Assembly: GCA_030760725.1 (NCBI GenBank)
Contig: JASWHV010000003.1
Location: forward strand, 58,356,517 to 58,420,516
Length of the DNA stretch: 64,000 nt
Reading direction: 5' to 3'
Source: Neostapfia colusana
Taxonomy: Eukaryota; Streptophyta; Magnoliopsida; Poales; Poaceae
Each line of letters opens with the position of its first letter. Positions within the stretch are counted from its first letter, which is position 1. This document shows positions 1-8,893 of the stretch, one piece after another. The position numbers and the translations under genes are program-made. Below the pieces are notes generated by a model that was not told the DNA's origin, made no database searches, and was given only the letters and a program-made list of their open reading frames with translations.

Positions 1-61
1 GGAGCAGTACGCCGGCACCGGCCCCCTGCTTTCGCGAGGAGCCATCGAAGAAAAGTGTCTA
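1..61 (-). pseudogene. start of second RNase H-like domain of gypsy-1 pol (fragment)
   Basis: Reading the minus strand past the first RNase H, the frame hits TAG at 59-61 and continues as TLFFDGSSRKQGAGAGVLL to the window edge. The FDGS core with the following Gly-rich turn is the start of an RNase H fold, separate from the catalytic RNase H upstream. This second copy is the Tat-lineage marker. The stop stands where this motif usually has Trp, so TGG to TAG is a likely cause (inference). Only about 19 codons are visible, so the family assignment rests on this motif and its position. Confidence 0.7.
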
Positions 62-904
62 GTGGGGCTCGGTGAAGACCGGAGCTTGGTGCTCTGGTTC
101 ACCGTCTTCGTGGCCCCCTGGGTCAGTCTTTGTTGGTGTCCACTCTGCCACAAAGTCGGCCAGTGCTTGGCTTTTGACTGCATGGCGTGGAAGGAAGTCC
201 AGCTCAAACTCCGCCAGCTCCGCCGCCCATTTAGCAACGTTGCCAGTCGCATGGGGGCTGTGAAGAATTGTCTTCAGCGGATACGAGGTGACTACCGAGA
301 CCCGGTGGGCCTGGAAGTAATGGCGGAGCTTCCTGGAGGCCACGAGCACCGCATGCAGCAGCTTGTGGACTTCTAGGTACCTTGTCTTGGCATCATGAAG
401 TACTTCGCTGATGTAGTAGACAGGCCTCTGGATGGTTCGAACCCTCTCTCTTAGGCCTGGGTGGTCTTCATCCATTGGCCCTGGCCCGCTGGAGGTGAGT
501 GGACCCACGGGGGCCTCCAGGAGCTGGGACCCAGAAGCCCCTAAGCTATCTTGGTTCTCCGGGGGGCCTCGGGGGTCTTGAGGGATCTCCGGGAGGCCCC
601 GTTGGGCCCCCGGGGGGTCCCACAGGACCCTCGGGGGTTTATCTCGGGGGTCCGAGAGACCGCCCTGGACCTCCGGGAGGCCGACCTGGACCTCCGGGAG
701 GTTGCCTTGGAGGTCCTAGAGACCGTCTTGGTCCTGCGGGGCCTCCTGGCGTCTATCTTTTGCTGCCGGAGCAGGTTGTGAAGATGAGAGGTCCGGTCGC
801 TCTGCGACAAGGACCATACTCACCACTTCAGTTGTCGCTGCGATGTAGAGAAGTAGGTGCTCTCCGGGCTCAGGGGCTACCATGATAGGTAGGGTCATCA
901 GGAG
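62..904 (-). pseudogene. RNase H domain of gypsy-1 pol with repetitive in-frame linker
   Basis: Continues the reverse transcriptase frame after TGA at 905-907. The first strands of RNase H are visible (LLLYIAATTEVVSMVLVAE, about 800-870), followed by a long low-complexity linker. The domain then resumes with RPVYYISEVLHDAKTRYLEV and ends in KSQALADFVAEW near 110. TAG at 716-718 interrupts the linker; otherwise the frame stays open from 715 to 62. The linker is built from a G/C-rich minisatellite that does not break the frame. The role in a living element is removal of the RNA strand during reverse transcription. The plus-strand reading of the linker is a collagen-like shadow and is not a gene. 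Confidence 0.8.
560..720. repeat. GC-rich minisatellite in the RNase H linker of gypsy-1
   Basis: Short imperfect repeats built on CTGGACCTCCGGGAGG. The clearest pair lies at 665-680 and 686-701, 21 bp apart. Because the period is a multiple of three, copies can be gained or lost without shifting the pol frame on the minus strand. Confidence 0.75.
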
Positions 905-1873
905 TCATTTCAACTCCTGGAAAGCCTCTTCTGCCTCGCCGGTCCAGGCAAATGGGCCAGACTTGCGCAGGAGCTTAAAGAAAGGGAGTGCCCGCTCTGC
1001 TAGCCTCGGTATAAACCGACTCAGCACGGCTAGGCATCCTGTGAGTTTCTGGACATCCTTGACGCGGGCAGGAGGCCGCATCAAGTTGATGGCCTTGATC
1101 TTCTCTGGGTTGGCCTCAATCCCCCGGTGTGAGACCAGGAATCCTAAGAGCTTCCTAGAGGACACACCGAACACACATTTGTCTGGGTTCAGCTTGGTGC
1201 GCGTAGAGCGCATTTTGTCAAAAACTAAGGCTAGGTTATCTAACAAAGATGAACCCTGCTTGACCTTGACAATGATGTCATCGACGTACACCTCAACTAA
1301 GTCTCTTATTAACTCCCCAAAGGTTTTGTGCATCGCTCTCACAAAGGTGGGGAGTGCACTCTTTAGGCCGTAAGGCATAGACACATAACAATAAAGGCCA
1401 TCTACTGTGATGAAGGAGGTGTGCTCTTCATCCTCCCTAGACATGGGGATCTGATGGAAACCCGAGTAGGCGTCTAGGAAGCACAGCATATCACAGCCTG
1501 ATGTTGAGTCTACTATTTGATCTATTCTAGGGAGAGGGAATGGATCTTTGGGACATGCCTTATTGAGACTGGTGTAGTCGATGCACATCCGGAGCTTCCC
1601 GCCGGCCTTCGGGACAACGACGGGGTTCACCAACCACCAGGGGTGGTGGACCTCCCGTATAAAGCCAGCGTCCAACAGCTTCTTGATTTCTTCACGAATG
1701 AAGTTTTGCCGCTCGATGGACTGCTTGCGGGGCTTCTGTTGAACTGGCCGGGCGTCGGGGAAGACTTTTAAGTGGTGCTCGATCACCTCCCTGGGGATCC
1801 TCGGCATCTGTGACGGCTGCCATGCAAACACGTCAACATTGTGCCGGAGGAAGGTGACGAGCGCGCCTTCCTA
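905..1873 (-). pseudogene. reverse transcriptase of gypsy-1 pol
   Basis: The reverse transcriptase domain copies element RNA into DNA in the cytoplasmic particle. Visible blocks in order are the fingers motif with GGKLRMCIDYTSLNKA, the FLDAYSGFHQI block, the SMPYGL block and the catalytic YVDD box (1277-1288), followed by the thumb and connection region ending in GEAEEAFQELK. It lies in the same frame as the protease, separated by TAG at 1871-1873, and is closed by TGA at 905-907. No frameshift is seen in this part. Catalytic Asp residues are kept, so the domain core is intact but cannot be made as one polyprotein. Confidence 0.9.
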
Positions 1874-2728
1874 TTTGCTATCCAGGCCCCCGGCTACCCG
1901 GGTGGTCTGGGTGGCTTCGGCGCCGACTTGGATGACCTTTAAGGGGACGCCGCCCTCGTCGAGGGGTTGCACCATGGGTGCTGTGGCGGAGGCACGGTGG
2001 CGTGCGCTCGGGTGGAACTGGTCCGGCTCTGCACTACCAGGGGCTGGTGCCCCAGCTGTTGCGAGCGCTTGGAGTTTCTCTAAGGCCGACACTGCAGCAG
2101 TGCGGTCTCCACGAATCCTGAGGACGCCTGTTGGTGTAGGCATCTTTAGGACGAGGTAGCCGTAGTGGGCTACTGCCATGAATCGGTACAGGGCTGGCCT
2201 GCCGATTATGGTGTTGAAGGGGAGGTCGATCTCCGCTACGTCGAACAGAATGTACTCTGTCCGATAGCTGTCCGGAGCTCCGAAGGTCACCGGGAGGCTG
2301 ATGTTGCCGTAGGGAACGACCTGTCCCGGCCCTACCCCTGAGAACGGGCTCGACGGGGTGAGCTTGGCCATCGGGATCTGCAGCTTCTGGGAAGCTGCAC
2401 GGCTGATGAGGTTCAGCCCAGCTCCACCATCTACCAAAACGTGGTACATCCTCACGTTGGCGATGGTCGGAGCTACCAAGAGCGGTAGTTGGCCGGCCCC
2501 AGCCATGTTCCTGGGGCAGTCGGTGGCGTCAAAGCTGATGGGGGTTCCCATCCACTTGAGGTGCGGTGCGGCACATGGGAGTGGAGCCACCGACGCTACC
2601 GCTCGGCGCAGAGTCTTGACTGCGCTTCGAGACGAGGGGTCGGCAGACCCGCCGTATATGACGTAGAGCTTCTTTCGACGCTCATCATCGCTGGAGCTGG
2701 AGTTCTCATGGTTGCGTACCGCCTTCAC
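1871..2728 (-). pseudogene. aspartic protease of gypsy-1 gag-pol
   Basis: The protease active-site motif reads VLVDGGAGLNLIS, with the DGG variant of the DSG/DTG triad. The flap and the second half (FNTIIGRPALYRF) follow. The protease cleaves the Gag-Pol polyprotein in living relatives. It lies in the reverse transcriptase frame and ends at TAG 1871-1873. Upstream, the same frame is interrupted by TAG at 2744-2746 and then continues into the Gag zinc-binding region. An acidic stretch (SSSSDDERRKK) precedes the domain. DGG-type proteases are common in this lineage as far as I know, so the missing Ser alone is not evidence of decay. Confidence 0.85.
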
Positions 2729-3291
2729 GGCGCGCTGAGGCTCCTAGAACTCCACTGGGTGGTCGACGCTGTCTGGGACGTCGACCTTCTGCTTGCCCTC
2801 CCTTGGACGAAAGGGTGGGGCGTCAGCGAGCTGCTGCTTCCCTTTGCAGAAGCGCTCTGCGAGCTTCCGGATCTCCCGACACTCGGCAGTAGTGTGGCGA
2901 CAGCTGCCATGCACGGGGCATATCTTGTCTTGATCACCTTCTGGGATTGGTGATCTTTGCTGCCTCTTGTCGGGGCGCGACCCCCGAGCCCCACCGAGTG
3001 TCGCTGTTGCGACGACTGGAGCTGCGGTCGGTGATTCTATCTTGCCTCTGCCTCGGTTCTTGGCCTTCTTGCTGCCTCCATAGGGAGTAGGGCCAGATCT
3101 GGGCTGTCCTCCTGACTCGGAGGACGGCAGTGAGTGCCAGTTTCGCCCTTCGGCCGCTCTGGCGCACTTGTCCGCCAGGCTGAAGAGCTCGAGACGTCGC
3201 GAACCTCTCTGGTCGCGAGCTTCTCGAGCATCTTCTTGTCCCGGATGCCTTGTCGGAACGCCACCACCACAGAAGCATTTTGGATGTGTGG
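2729..3291 (-). pseudogene. C-terminal part of gypsy-1 gag, with zinc-binding motif
   Basis: The right end abuts the CACTA insertion. On the minus strand the Gag frame resumes as HIQNASVVVAFRQGIRDKK, continuing the capsid region left at 11973. A one-base frameshift near 3185 is needed to stay in the reading that gives FSLADKCARAAEG. Further on, a Cys/His cluster (CPVHGSCRHTTAEC) stands for the nucleocapsid-like RNA-binding knuckle. A linker then leads into the protease. TAG at 2744-2746 breaks the frame before the protease. Gag forms the particle shell and packages RNA in active elements. Confidence 0.75.
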
Positions 3292-3294
3292 GAT
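3292..3294. other. left target-site duplication GAT of the CACTA element
   Basis: GAT directly precedes CACTAC at 3295, and the same GAT follows the right terminus at 11970-11972. A 3 bp duplication is the rule for CACTA transposons. Removing the element and one copy rejoins the gypsy-1 gag frame. Confidence 0.95.
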
Positions 3295-3322
3295 CACTAC
3301 AGGAAACAGGGCAACATACGAC
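3295..3322. repeat. left terminal inverted repeat of the CACTA element
   Basis: Starts CACTACAGGAAAC and ends AACATACGAC. It pairs with 11942-11969 at 23 of 28 positions. The mismatches cluster at positions 11-17 of the repeat. Confidence 0.95.
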
Positions 3323-3605
3323 AGCCAGTATAACATATGACGGCTAGTTGTCGTATATAAACTTACATACGACGGTCAGCCGAGGCTGTCGTATATAAGT
3401 TTATAAACGACAGTACAGCCGACGTTTAGTACGTGGCTGTCGTATATAAGTGTTATATACGACAGCCTAGGTAGCAGTTATATACGACAGCTAACCCTAG
3501 GCTGTCGTATATAGCAGTTATATACGACAGCCACACCGAGGCTGTCGTAAATAAGTGTTATTTACGACGGCCCATGGTGTGGCCGTCGTAAATAAGGCTT
3601 ATATA
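3316..3605. repeat. left subterminal repeat array of the CACTA element
   Basis: About a dozen copies of a 12-14 bp motif near TATATACGACAGCC occur in both orientations, many as facing pairs that could form hairpins (for example around 3465-3510). Variants include TTTACGACGGCC near 3560. In En/Spm-type elements such subterminal motifs are binding sites for the TNPA protein. The same motif fills the right end. Confidence 0.9.
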
Positions 3606-4145
3606 CCCGCGGGGGCTCGGGTCGGCGCGGGCATTCACGCCCGCGCCGACCCGAGCCCGAGCAGCCCTAAGCGCCCCGGCCGCCGCCCGCCGCCGCCCGC
3701 CCGCCACCGCCAGCCGCCAGCCGCCGCCCCAGCCGCCGCCCCGGCCGCCCCCGCAAGCCGGCGCCCCGGCCTGCGACCTGGCCGCCGCCCGCCAGGCGCC
3801 GCCCGGCCGCCACCCCGGCCGCCCCCGGCCGCCGCCCCGGCAGCCCCCGGCCGCCCCAGCGGCCGCAGCCCCGGCCGCCCCCGCCAGCCGGCGCCCCAGC
3901 GGCCGAAGCCCCGGCCGCCGCCCCGGCCGCCCCCGCCTGCCAGTCGGCGCCCCGGCCGCCGTCGCCAGCCGCCGCCCCGGCCGCCCCCGACAGCCGGCGC
4001 CCCGGCCGCCACCCCGCCCGACAGCCGCCGCCGCTGCCCCGGAGGTCCCCGCCCCAGCCTCCAACCCGCGCTGTGCGCCACCGCACCGTGCCGGTCCGCC
4101 TCCACACGCCGTCAGCTGCACCGTGTCGCGCCGCCTCCACCGTGA
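3606..4145. repeat. very GC-rich low-complexity block in the CACTA 5' region
   Basis: About 540 bp made almost only of permuted GCCGCCCC, GGCCGCCCCC and GCCGGCGCCCC units. All three forward and several reverse frames are open through it (Pro/Arg/Ala-rich one way, Gly/Arg/Ala-rich the other), because the composition excludes stops and not because of coding constraint. It ends near GTGAGGTAAGT at 4141, which looks like a splice donor, so the block could be a transcribed 5' exon of the transposase unit or a captured piece of host promoter and exon (inference). Confidence 0.75.
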
Positions 4146-5384
4146 GGTAAGTCGCCCGCCTCCCTCCCCATCTAGATAGTTTGGTTTTTTAATTACCAAT
4201 TGTCTATATTATGCTTGTTTGTTTTTTATTGTTTAGTGGATAATTTCTTAGATTTAGATGAATTGATATGCTTAGGTTTAATTATTGCCCAGGTTTATTT
4301 GAATTGCTAGCTAGGTATTTTTTTAATTGCTTAGAATTGATAAGCTTGTTAACTACGGTAATTTTGTTTGTTTAGATGAGTTGTTAATTGCTTAGATGAT
4401 TAATGCATATGAGTTAATAGTTTAATTGATTATTTTTTTGATTGTTTGAGTGTTTAAAAGTACTATATGTACATAAATGGGCTTAGGGCCCGATACGACC
4501 CATTTAGTGGTAACGTATACGTCTACAAAAGCACGATGTGAACAACCTAGGCCGCCTCGCCCTACCCCCCCCCCCCCCCCCCGCGGAGTTCGGCCTCCGA
4601 TCTCCCATCCCCCTCCCCCCGCGGCTTAGCCAGCGCTCGGCCTCCGACACTCTGCCGCGGAACCGCCAATCCTTCGGCGCTCGGCCTCCTCCGCCGCGGG
4701 ACTGTCGATCTGCCGGCACTCGTCGGCCTCCATTGACCGGCTGCCGCGGATCTGCCGGCGCTCAACCTCATACGAACGCAAGATCCTGTGCGCGGGCGCC
4801 GCCGCCGCCGCCGTATTCACCTGCCTTACGCCGGGATCTAAGGCGATGGGACGCCTTACGATCCCCAGGCGCCTTACCGCTTAAGCGACGCTTAAGCGAT
4901 GCCTTAACAACTATGGTTCTTTTCTTCTCTCTATTGTTCTTTCCTCTCTCTCTTTGAAATCACTCAAAAATGAAAGATTGACGTAAACCTTTACAATATG
5001 CGTCACCCGTTTCGAACCAGCCCGTCTCACACGTGTTACGCATGTGAGGCGTGTAGATTCGGAATTGTCCTTTTTTGGACAGCCTAGGAGTGACCGAGAG
5101 GGCGTGCTTATAATGAGACGTGGGGTTTAGATTTGGACGTAGTTTCGACAGCGTAACCCTAATGTTCTCCGCTGCTCCATTTTTGGACGTGCAGTTGGAG
5201 AACAACGGGGTTATGCTGCCGAAATTTCATCTGAATCTAGACCTCGTGTCTTGTTATAAGCATGTTCGTCTCGGTCACTCTTGCGTGGGTTTAGGACCTA
5301 TCCTTTCCAATAGATATAGGTCCGTAATATAAATAAATAATAAACTAACTATAAATTCTTTGACTTAAAACTGCAGAGTTAAAC
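4146..5384 (+). other. CACTA leader region before the transposase gene
   Basis: No gene recognised. 4146-4530 is AT-rich and intron-like, following a possible splice donor near 4145. It is followed by a run of 18 C at 4565-4582 and a second GC-rich stretch to about 4900. That stretch ends with short repeats of the type CGCTTAAGCG around 4880-4905. From about 4915 to 5384 the sequence is mixed, ending with AAACTGCAG shortly before the ATG at 5385, which could be a splice acceptor. The region probably holds the promoter and non-coding exons, but no TATA box can be singled out. Confidence 0.5.
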
Positions 5385-7839
5385 ATGAGTGAAGACCGTA
5401 GTTGGATGTATACCGGTTGGAACAAGGCAACTGGTCACTCAGATGAGTTGTATGCCGGGACAGACGACTTTATTGATCGAGCGTTCTCATTGTCTACGAC
5501 CGATAAAGTTCGTTGTCCATGTGCGAAATGCCGAAATACTAAGTTTTTGGACAAAACGACATTGTCATTACACTTGTGCAAAAATGGTTACATGCCATAT
5601 TATGAGGTCTGGAGTTTCCACGGCGAGTCTGCTCCTCGAGCCGTTCATGTAGATGATGATGATTGTCCGGGTGTTGACAGGATCGATGAGATGTTACAAG
5701 GTATACAAACGGAGGATCCGCCCACAAATGAGGCAGACGCATTCTTTAATCTCTTGAAAGCTTCTAAATAGGGGTTGCATGATCATACTGAAACGACTCT
5801 TCTTACTTTCATGACCAGATTTATGGCAATCAAATCTAAGTATTTCTTCTCTAATAATTGCTACAATGATATGATGAAACTTATCAGCGATGCTCTTCCA
5901 CAACCTCATAAACTGCCCAAAGATATGTATCACTCAAAGAAATTACTATCTGGACTGGGTATGAAATATGAAAAAATTGACGTGTGTCCAGATAACTGCA
6001 TGCTATTTTGGAAAGAGCATGACAAAGAGAAGAATTGTTTAAAGTGTGGAAAATCGAGGTTTGTCGAAGTTGTCAATGACGATGGTGATAAAGTAATGAC
6101 AGAAGTTGCACATAAGCAATTGCGTTACTTGCCTGTGACACCTCGGTTGAAGCGGCTGTTTCTTTCTAAAAGATCTGCCAGACACATGAGATGGCACAAA
6201 GGTGTGCGTGAGAACAAAGATGTGTTGACTCATCCGTCGGACGGTGATGCATGGAAGTCTTTGGACTCTTTTGATCCTGCTCTTGCTAGTGATGCGAGAA
6301 ATGTTCGCATCGGATTAGCGACGGATGATTTTTCACCTTTCAGTACAAATGCCACACCATACTCCTGTTGGCCCGTCTTTGTTATTCCGTACAACCTACC
6401 ACCTTCTCTTTGTACGAAGTACAAGTTTATGTTTCTTAGCCTCATTATACCAGGACCAGATCATCCAGAATCACGTATCAATGTGATGTTGAAACCATTG
6501 ATTGAAAAATTGAAAACGTTGTGGATTGGAGTTGAAGCGTATGACTGTTACAAGAAGCAGAAATTCAACCTTCGAGCTGCTTATTTGTGGTCTGTCCATG
6601 ATTTCCCTGCGTACGGCATGTTTTCTGGATGGAGCACACATGGTCGTTTGTCGTGTCCCATATGTGCGTCTGACACAGAGTGTTTTCGACTTACATACGA
6701 TGGCAAGATAAGCTACTTTGATCGTCATAGGCATTGACTTCCTCGAAACCACCCATTCAGGCAATAGAGGAATGTCTTCAGAAAAGATACTGTTGTCACT
6801 AAGGAACCACCTAAACGCCTAAGCGGGTGTGAAGTATCCGATGTGTTTGACTCACTAGTTCCTGATGAAGCTCGCCCTGGATTCTTTGTAGGTTACGGAA
6901 ATGTTCACAACTGGACTCATGTATGTGGAGTTTGGGAGCTACCATATGTGAAGTCATTGATACTGATGCATAATATTGATGTAATGCATCAGGAGCGTAA
7001 CATGGCCGAATGTATCATAAGCACGTGCATGGATATCACGGGCAAAACGAAAGACAACTTAAAGGCTCGAAAGGATTTGGCCGAGATTTGTAATCGACCT
7101 ACTCTTGAGCTCTCTGAAAGCGGTGGTAAGCCACGTGCTTCTTTCGTGCTTCGACCTAATGAAAAGAAACAAGTTATGGAATGGTTGAAAACTTTGAAAT
7201 TCCCAGATGGTTATGCTGCTAGTCTGAGATGAGCCGTGAATGTTAAAACGGGAAAGCTCACTGGGTTAAAGAGTCATGACTATCATATAATAATGGAAAG
7301 ACTCTTACCTGTTATGTTTCGGGGATATCTGGATGATGCGGTGTGGAAGGTGTTAGCTGAGCTATCGTTATTCTATAGGCAGTTATGTGCCAAAGAAATA
7401 ACGAAAGACATGATGGAGAAGTTAGAGAAGGAGATACCTATACTTTTATGTAAGATGGAAAAAATATTTCCTCCTGGTTTCTTCAATCCAATGCAGCATC
7501 TTCTTATACATCTTCCATTCGAAGCAAAAGTTGGTGGTCCTGTGCAATATAGATGGATGTACCATATTGAAAGAGCATTGAGATATTTGAAAACTATGGT
7601 TGGCAACAGAGCAAGGGTTGAAGGGTGCATTGCCGAAGTATTTACTCTAAAGGAAGTAGGTTACTTTTCTAGTTTCTACTTTGCAGAGGAAAACAATGTC
7701 AATACTTCGGCAATGCGATACAATGTAGATGACGAACCACCAGTTAGTGATCTCTCTATTTTTGAATCGAGGGGAACTACTGTTGGCAGCAACACATCAT
7801 ACGATTTTACTGAAGGAGAAAGGACTGCTGCTTTACTCT

Positions 7840-7950
7840 ACATGTATGCTAATATCGATGGCATGGAGAAATATTTTGAGTAAGTGTTTCTCTTACATTT
7901 ATGATGATTATTGTATTTACCAATACATGTATGCTAATGTCGATGGCATG
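7840..7950. repeat. 27 bp direct repeat across the exon end and intron
   Basis: ACATGTATGCTAATATCGAT at about 7841 recurs with one change as ACATGTATGCTAATGTCGAT at about 7925. The spacing is about 84 bp, nearly the length of the intron. Confidence 0.85.
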
Positions 7951-7966
7951 TGTTTTGTGTGTACAG
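7880..7966 (+). other. intron in the transposase gene
   Basis: GTAAGT donor at 7880 and TGTACAG acceptor ending at 7966. Splicing keeps the frame (split codon GA/T) and joins YF to EFHNQNW, a sensible continuation. The intron contains a near-copy of the exon end (see the direct repeat at 7840-7950). Confidence 0.8.
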
Positions 7967-8814
7967 TGAGTTCCACAACCAAAACTGGAAACATAAGCAT
8001 CAACCAATGAGAAAGCAAGTAGAAACGATGCGACGGGCTGGAATTAATGGAGGGCCTAATTTCTTATCCTGGTTTCGAGCTTATGTATTAGCGAACACAG
8101 ACATCCATCAAGATTTACGACAACTATCTTATGGATTAGTGAAAGTTAGAAGCTATGGTCGATATGACGTAAATGGCTTCCGATTCCGTACAACTCAATT
8201 CGAAACTCTTCGTCCTCTCGCAGCAACATCAAATTGCGGAGTTGTGACGAGAGCAATTGACTCACAAGGGAAAAAAACCAATTACTATGGAATCATTAAC
8301 AAAATTCTGGATTTACTTTCGCTGGCAATAAAGAACTCCGAGTGGTGTTCTTTGATTGTGATTGGTTTGATAACAATCATGGAACTCGAGAAAATCAATT
8401 TGACATGGTGGAAGTGAATCACAACGAACGCTTACGAGGTTTAGATACATACGTTCTTGCACATCAAGTGGAACAAGTGTATTATCTACCTTATCCATGT
8501 AAGAAGCTTAGCACTTGGTGGGTGGTATATAAAGTGAATCCTCGTGAGCGCTTGTATACTCCTAGAGATGATGGTTATCATGATAGTGGAGACACTGAAG
8601 AAGTTTACCAAGACGAAGAGTTGCCAGACTCTTTTGTCGTCGAGTCTGGTGCAGGACTCGATAACTTAGTAGGAGACGTTGCAGATGTAGAGATATCTAC
8701 AATGCAAAAGCGGAAACGTAAACAGCTCAAGACGACAGATCGCGATGTTGATGATCGTGATGTTGATGATCATGATGTTGATGAATTTTTAAACTGATTA
8801 CGAGTAATGTTCTT

Positions 8815-8893
8815 TTAAATGAAAGTGACATTACTTATAGCTTACATTACTTTTGAAACTGATTAGGAGTAATTACTTTTTAAACTGATTAGG
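8815..8893. repeat. direct repeats between the two CACTA genes
   Basis: Three copies of AAACTGATTAGGA-like sequence (near 8791, 8857 and 8882) lie between the transposase stop and the ATG of the second gene. Two are followed by GTAAT. They may be remnants of local duplication; no regulatory role can be shown. Confidence 0.6.

Larger units (their letters stand above)
5385..8797 (+). pseudogene. CACTA transposase (TNPD-like), broken
   Basis: The start is the ATG at 5385. Regions in order: an N-terminal Transpos_assoc-like zinc domain (RSWMYTGW, then CPCAKCRN and HLCKNGY); the Transposase_21 region with PGPDHPESRINVMLKPL and ending near SCPICASDTE; a DUF4218-like region (KIFPPGFFNPMQHLLIHLP, 7465-7520); and, after an intron at 7880-7966, a DUF4216-like region (FFDCDWFDNN, STWWVVYKVNPRERLY). 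The catalytic protein cuts and joins element ends in relatives. Breaks in frame are TAG 5769, TGA 6735, TAG 6765 and TGA 7230, and a frameshift lies near 8317. The tail is acidic with repeated DDxDVDD. It sits upstream of the second gene in the same direction, as in En/Spm. Confidence 0.9.

Noticed and set aside
499..885. Plus-strand open frame with collagen-like Gly-Pro-Pro repeats
   Set aside because: It is the antisense shadow of the minisatellite in the gypsy-1 RNase H linker; the minus-strand frame carries recognisable domain sequence on both sides.
3555..4145. Pro/Arg/Ala-rich open frame on the plus strand and Gly/Arg/Ala-rich frames on the minus strand
   Set aside because: All frames are open because the block is nearly pure G and C; no domain, no codon preference that favours one frame.
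4870..4910. Separate MITE with CGCTTAAGCG-type repeats
   Set aside because: Only one short stretch is present; no pair of termini or target duplication could be found.
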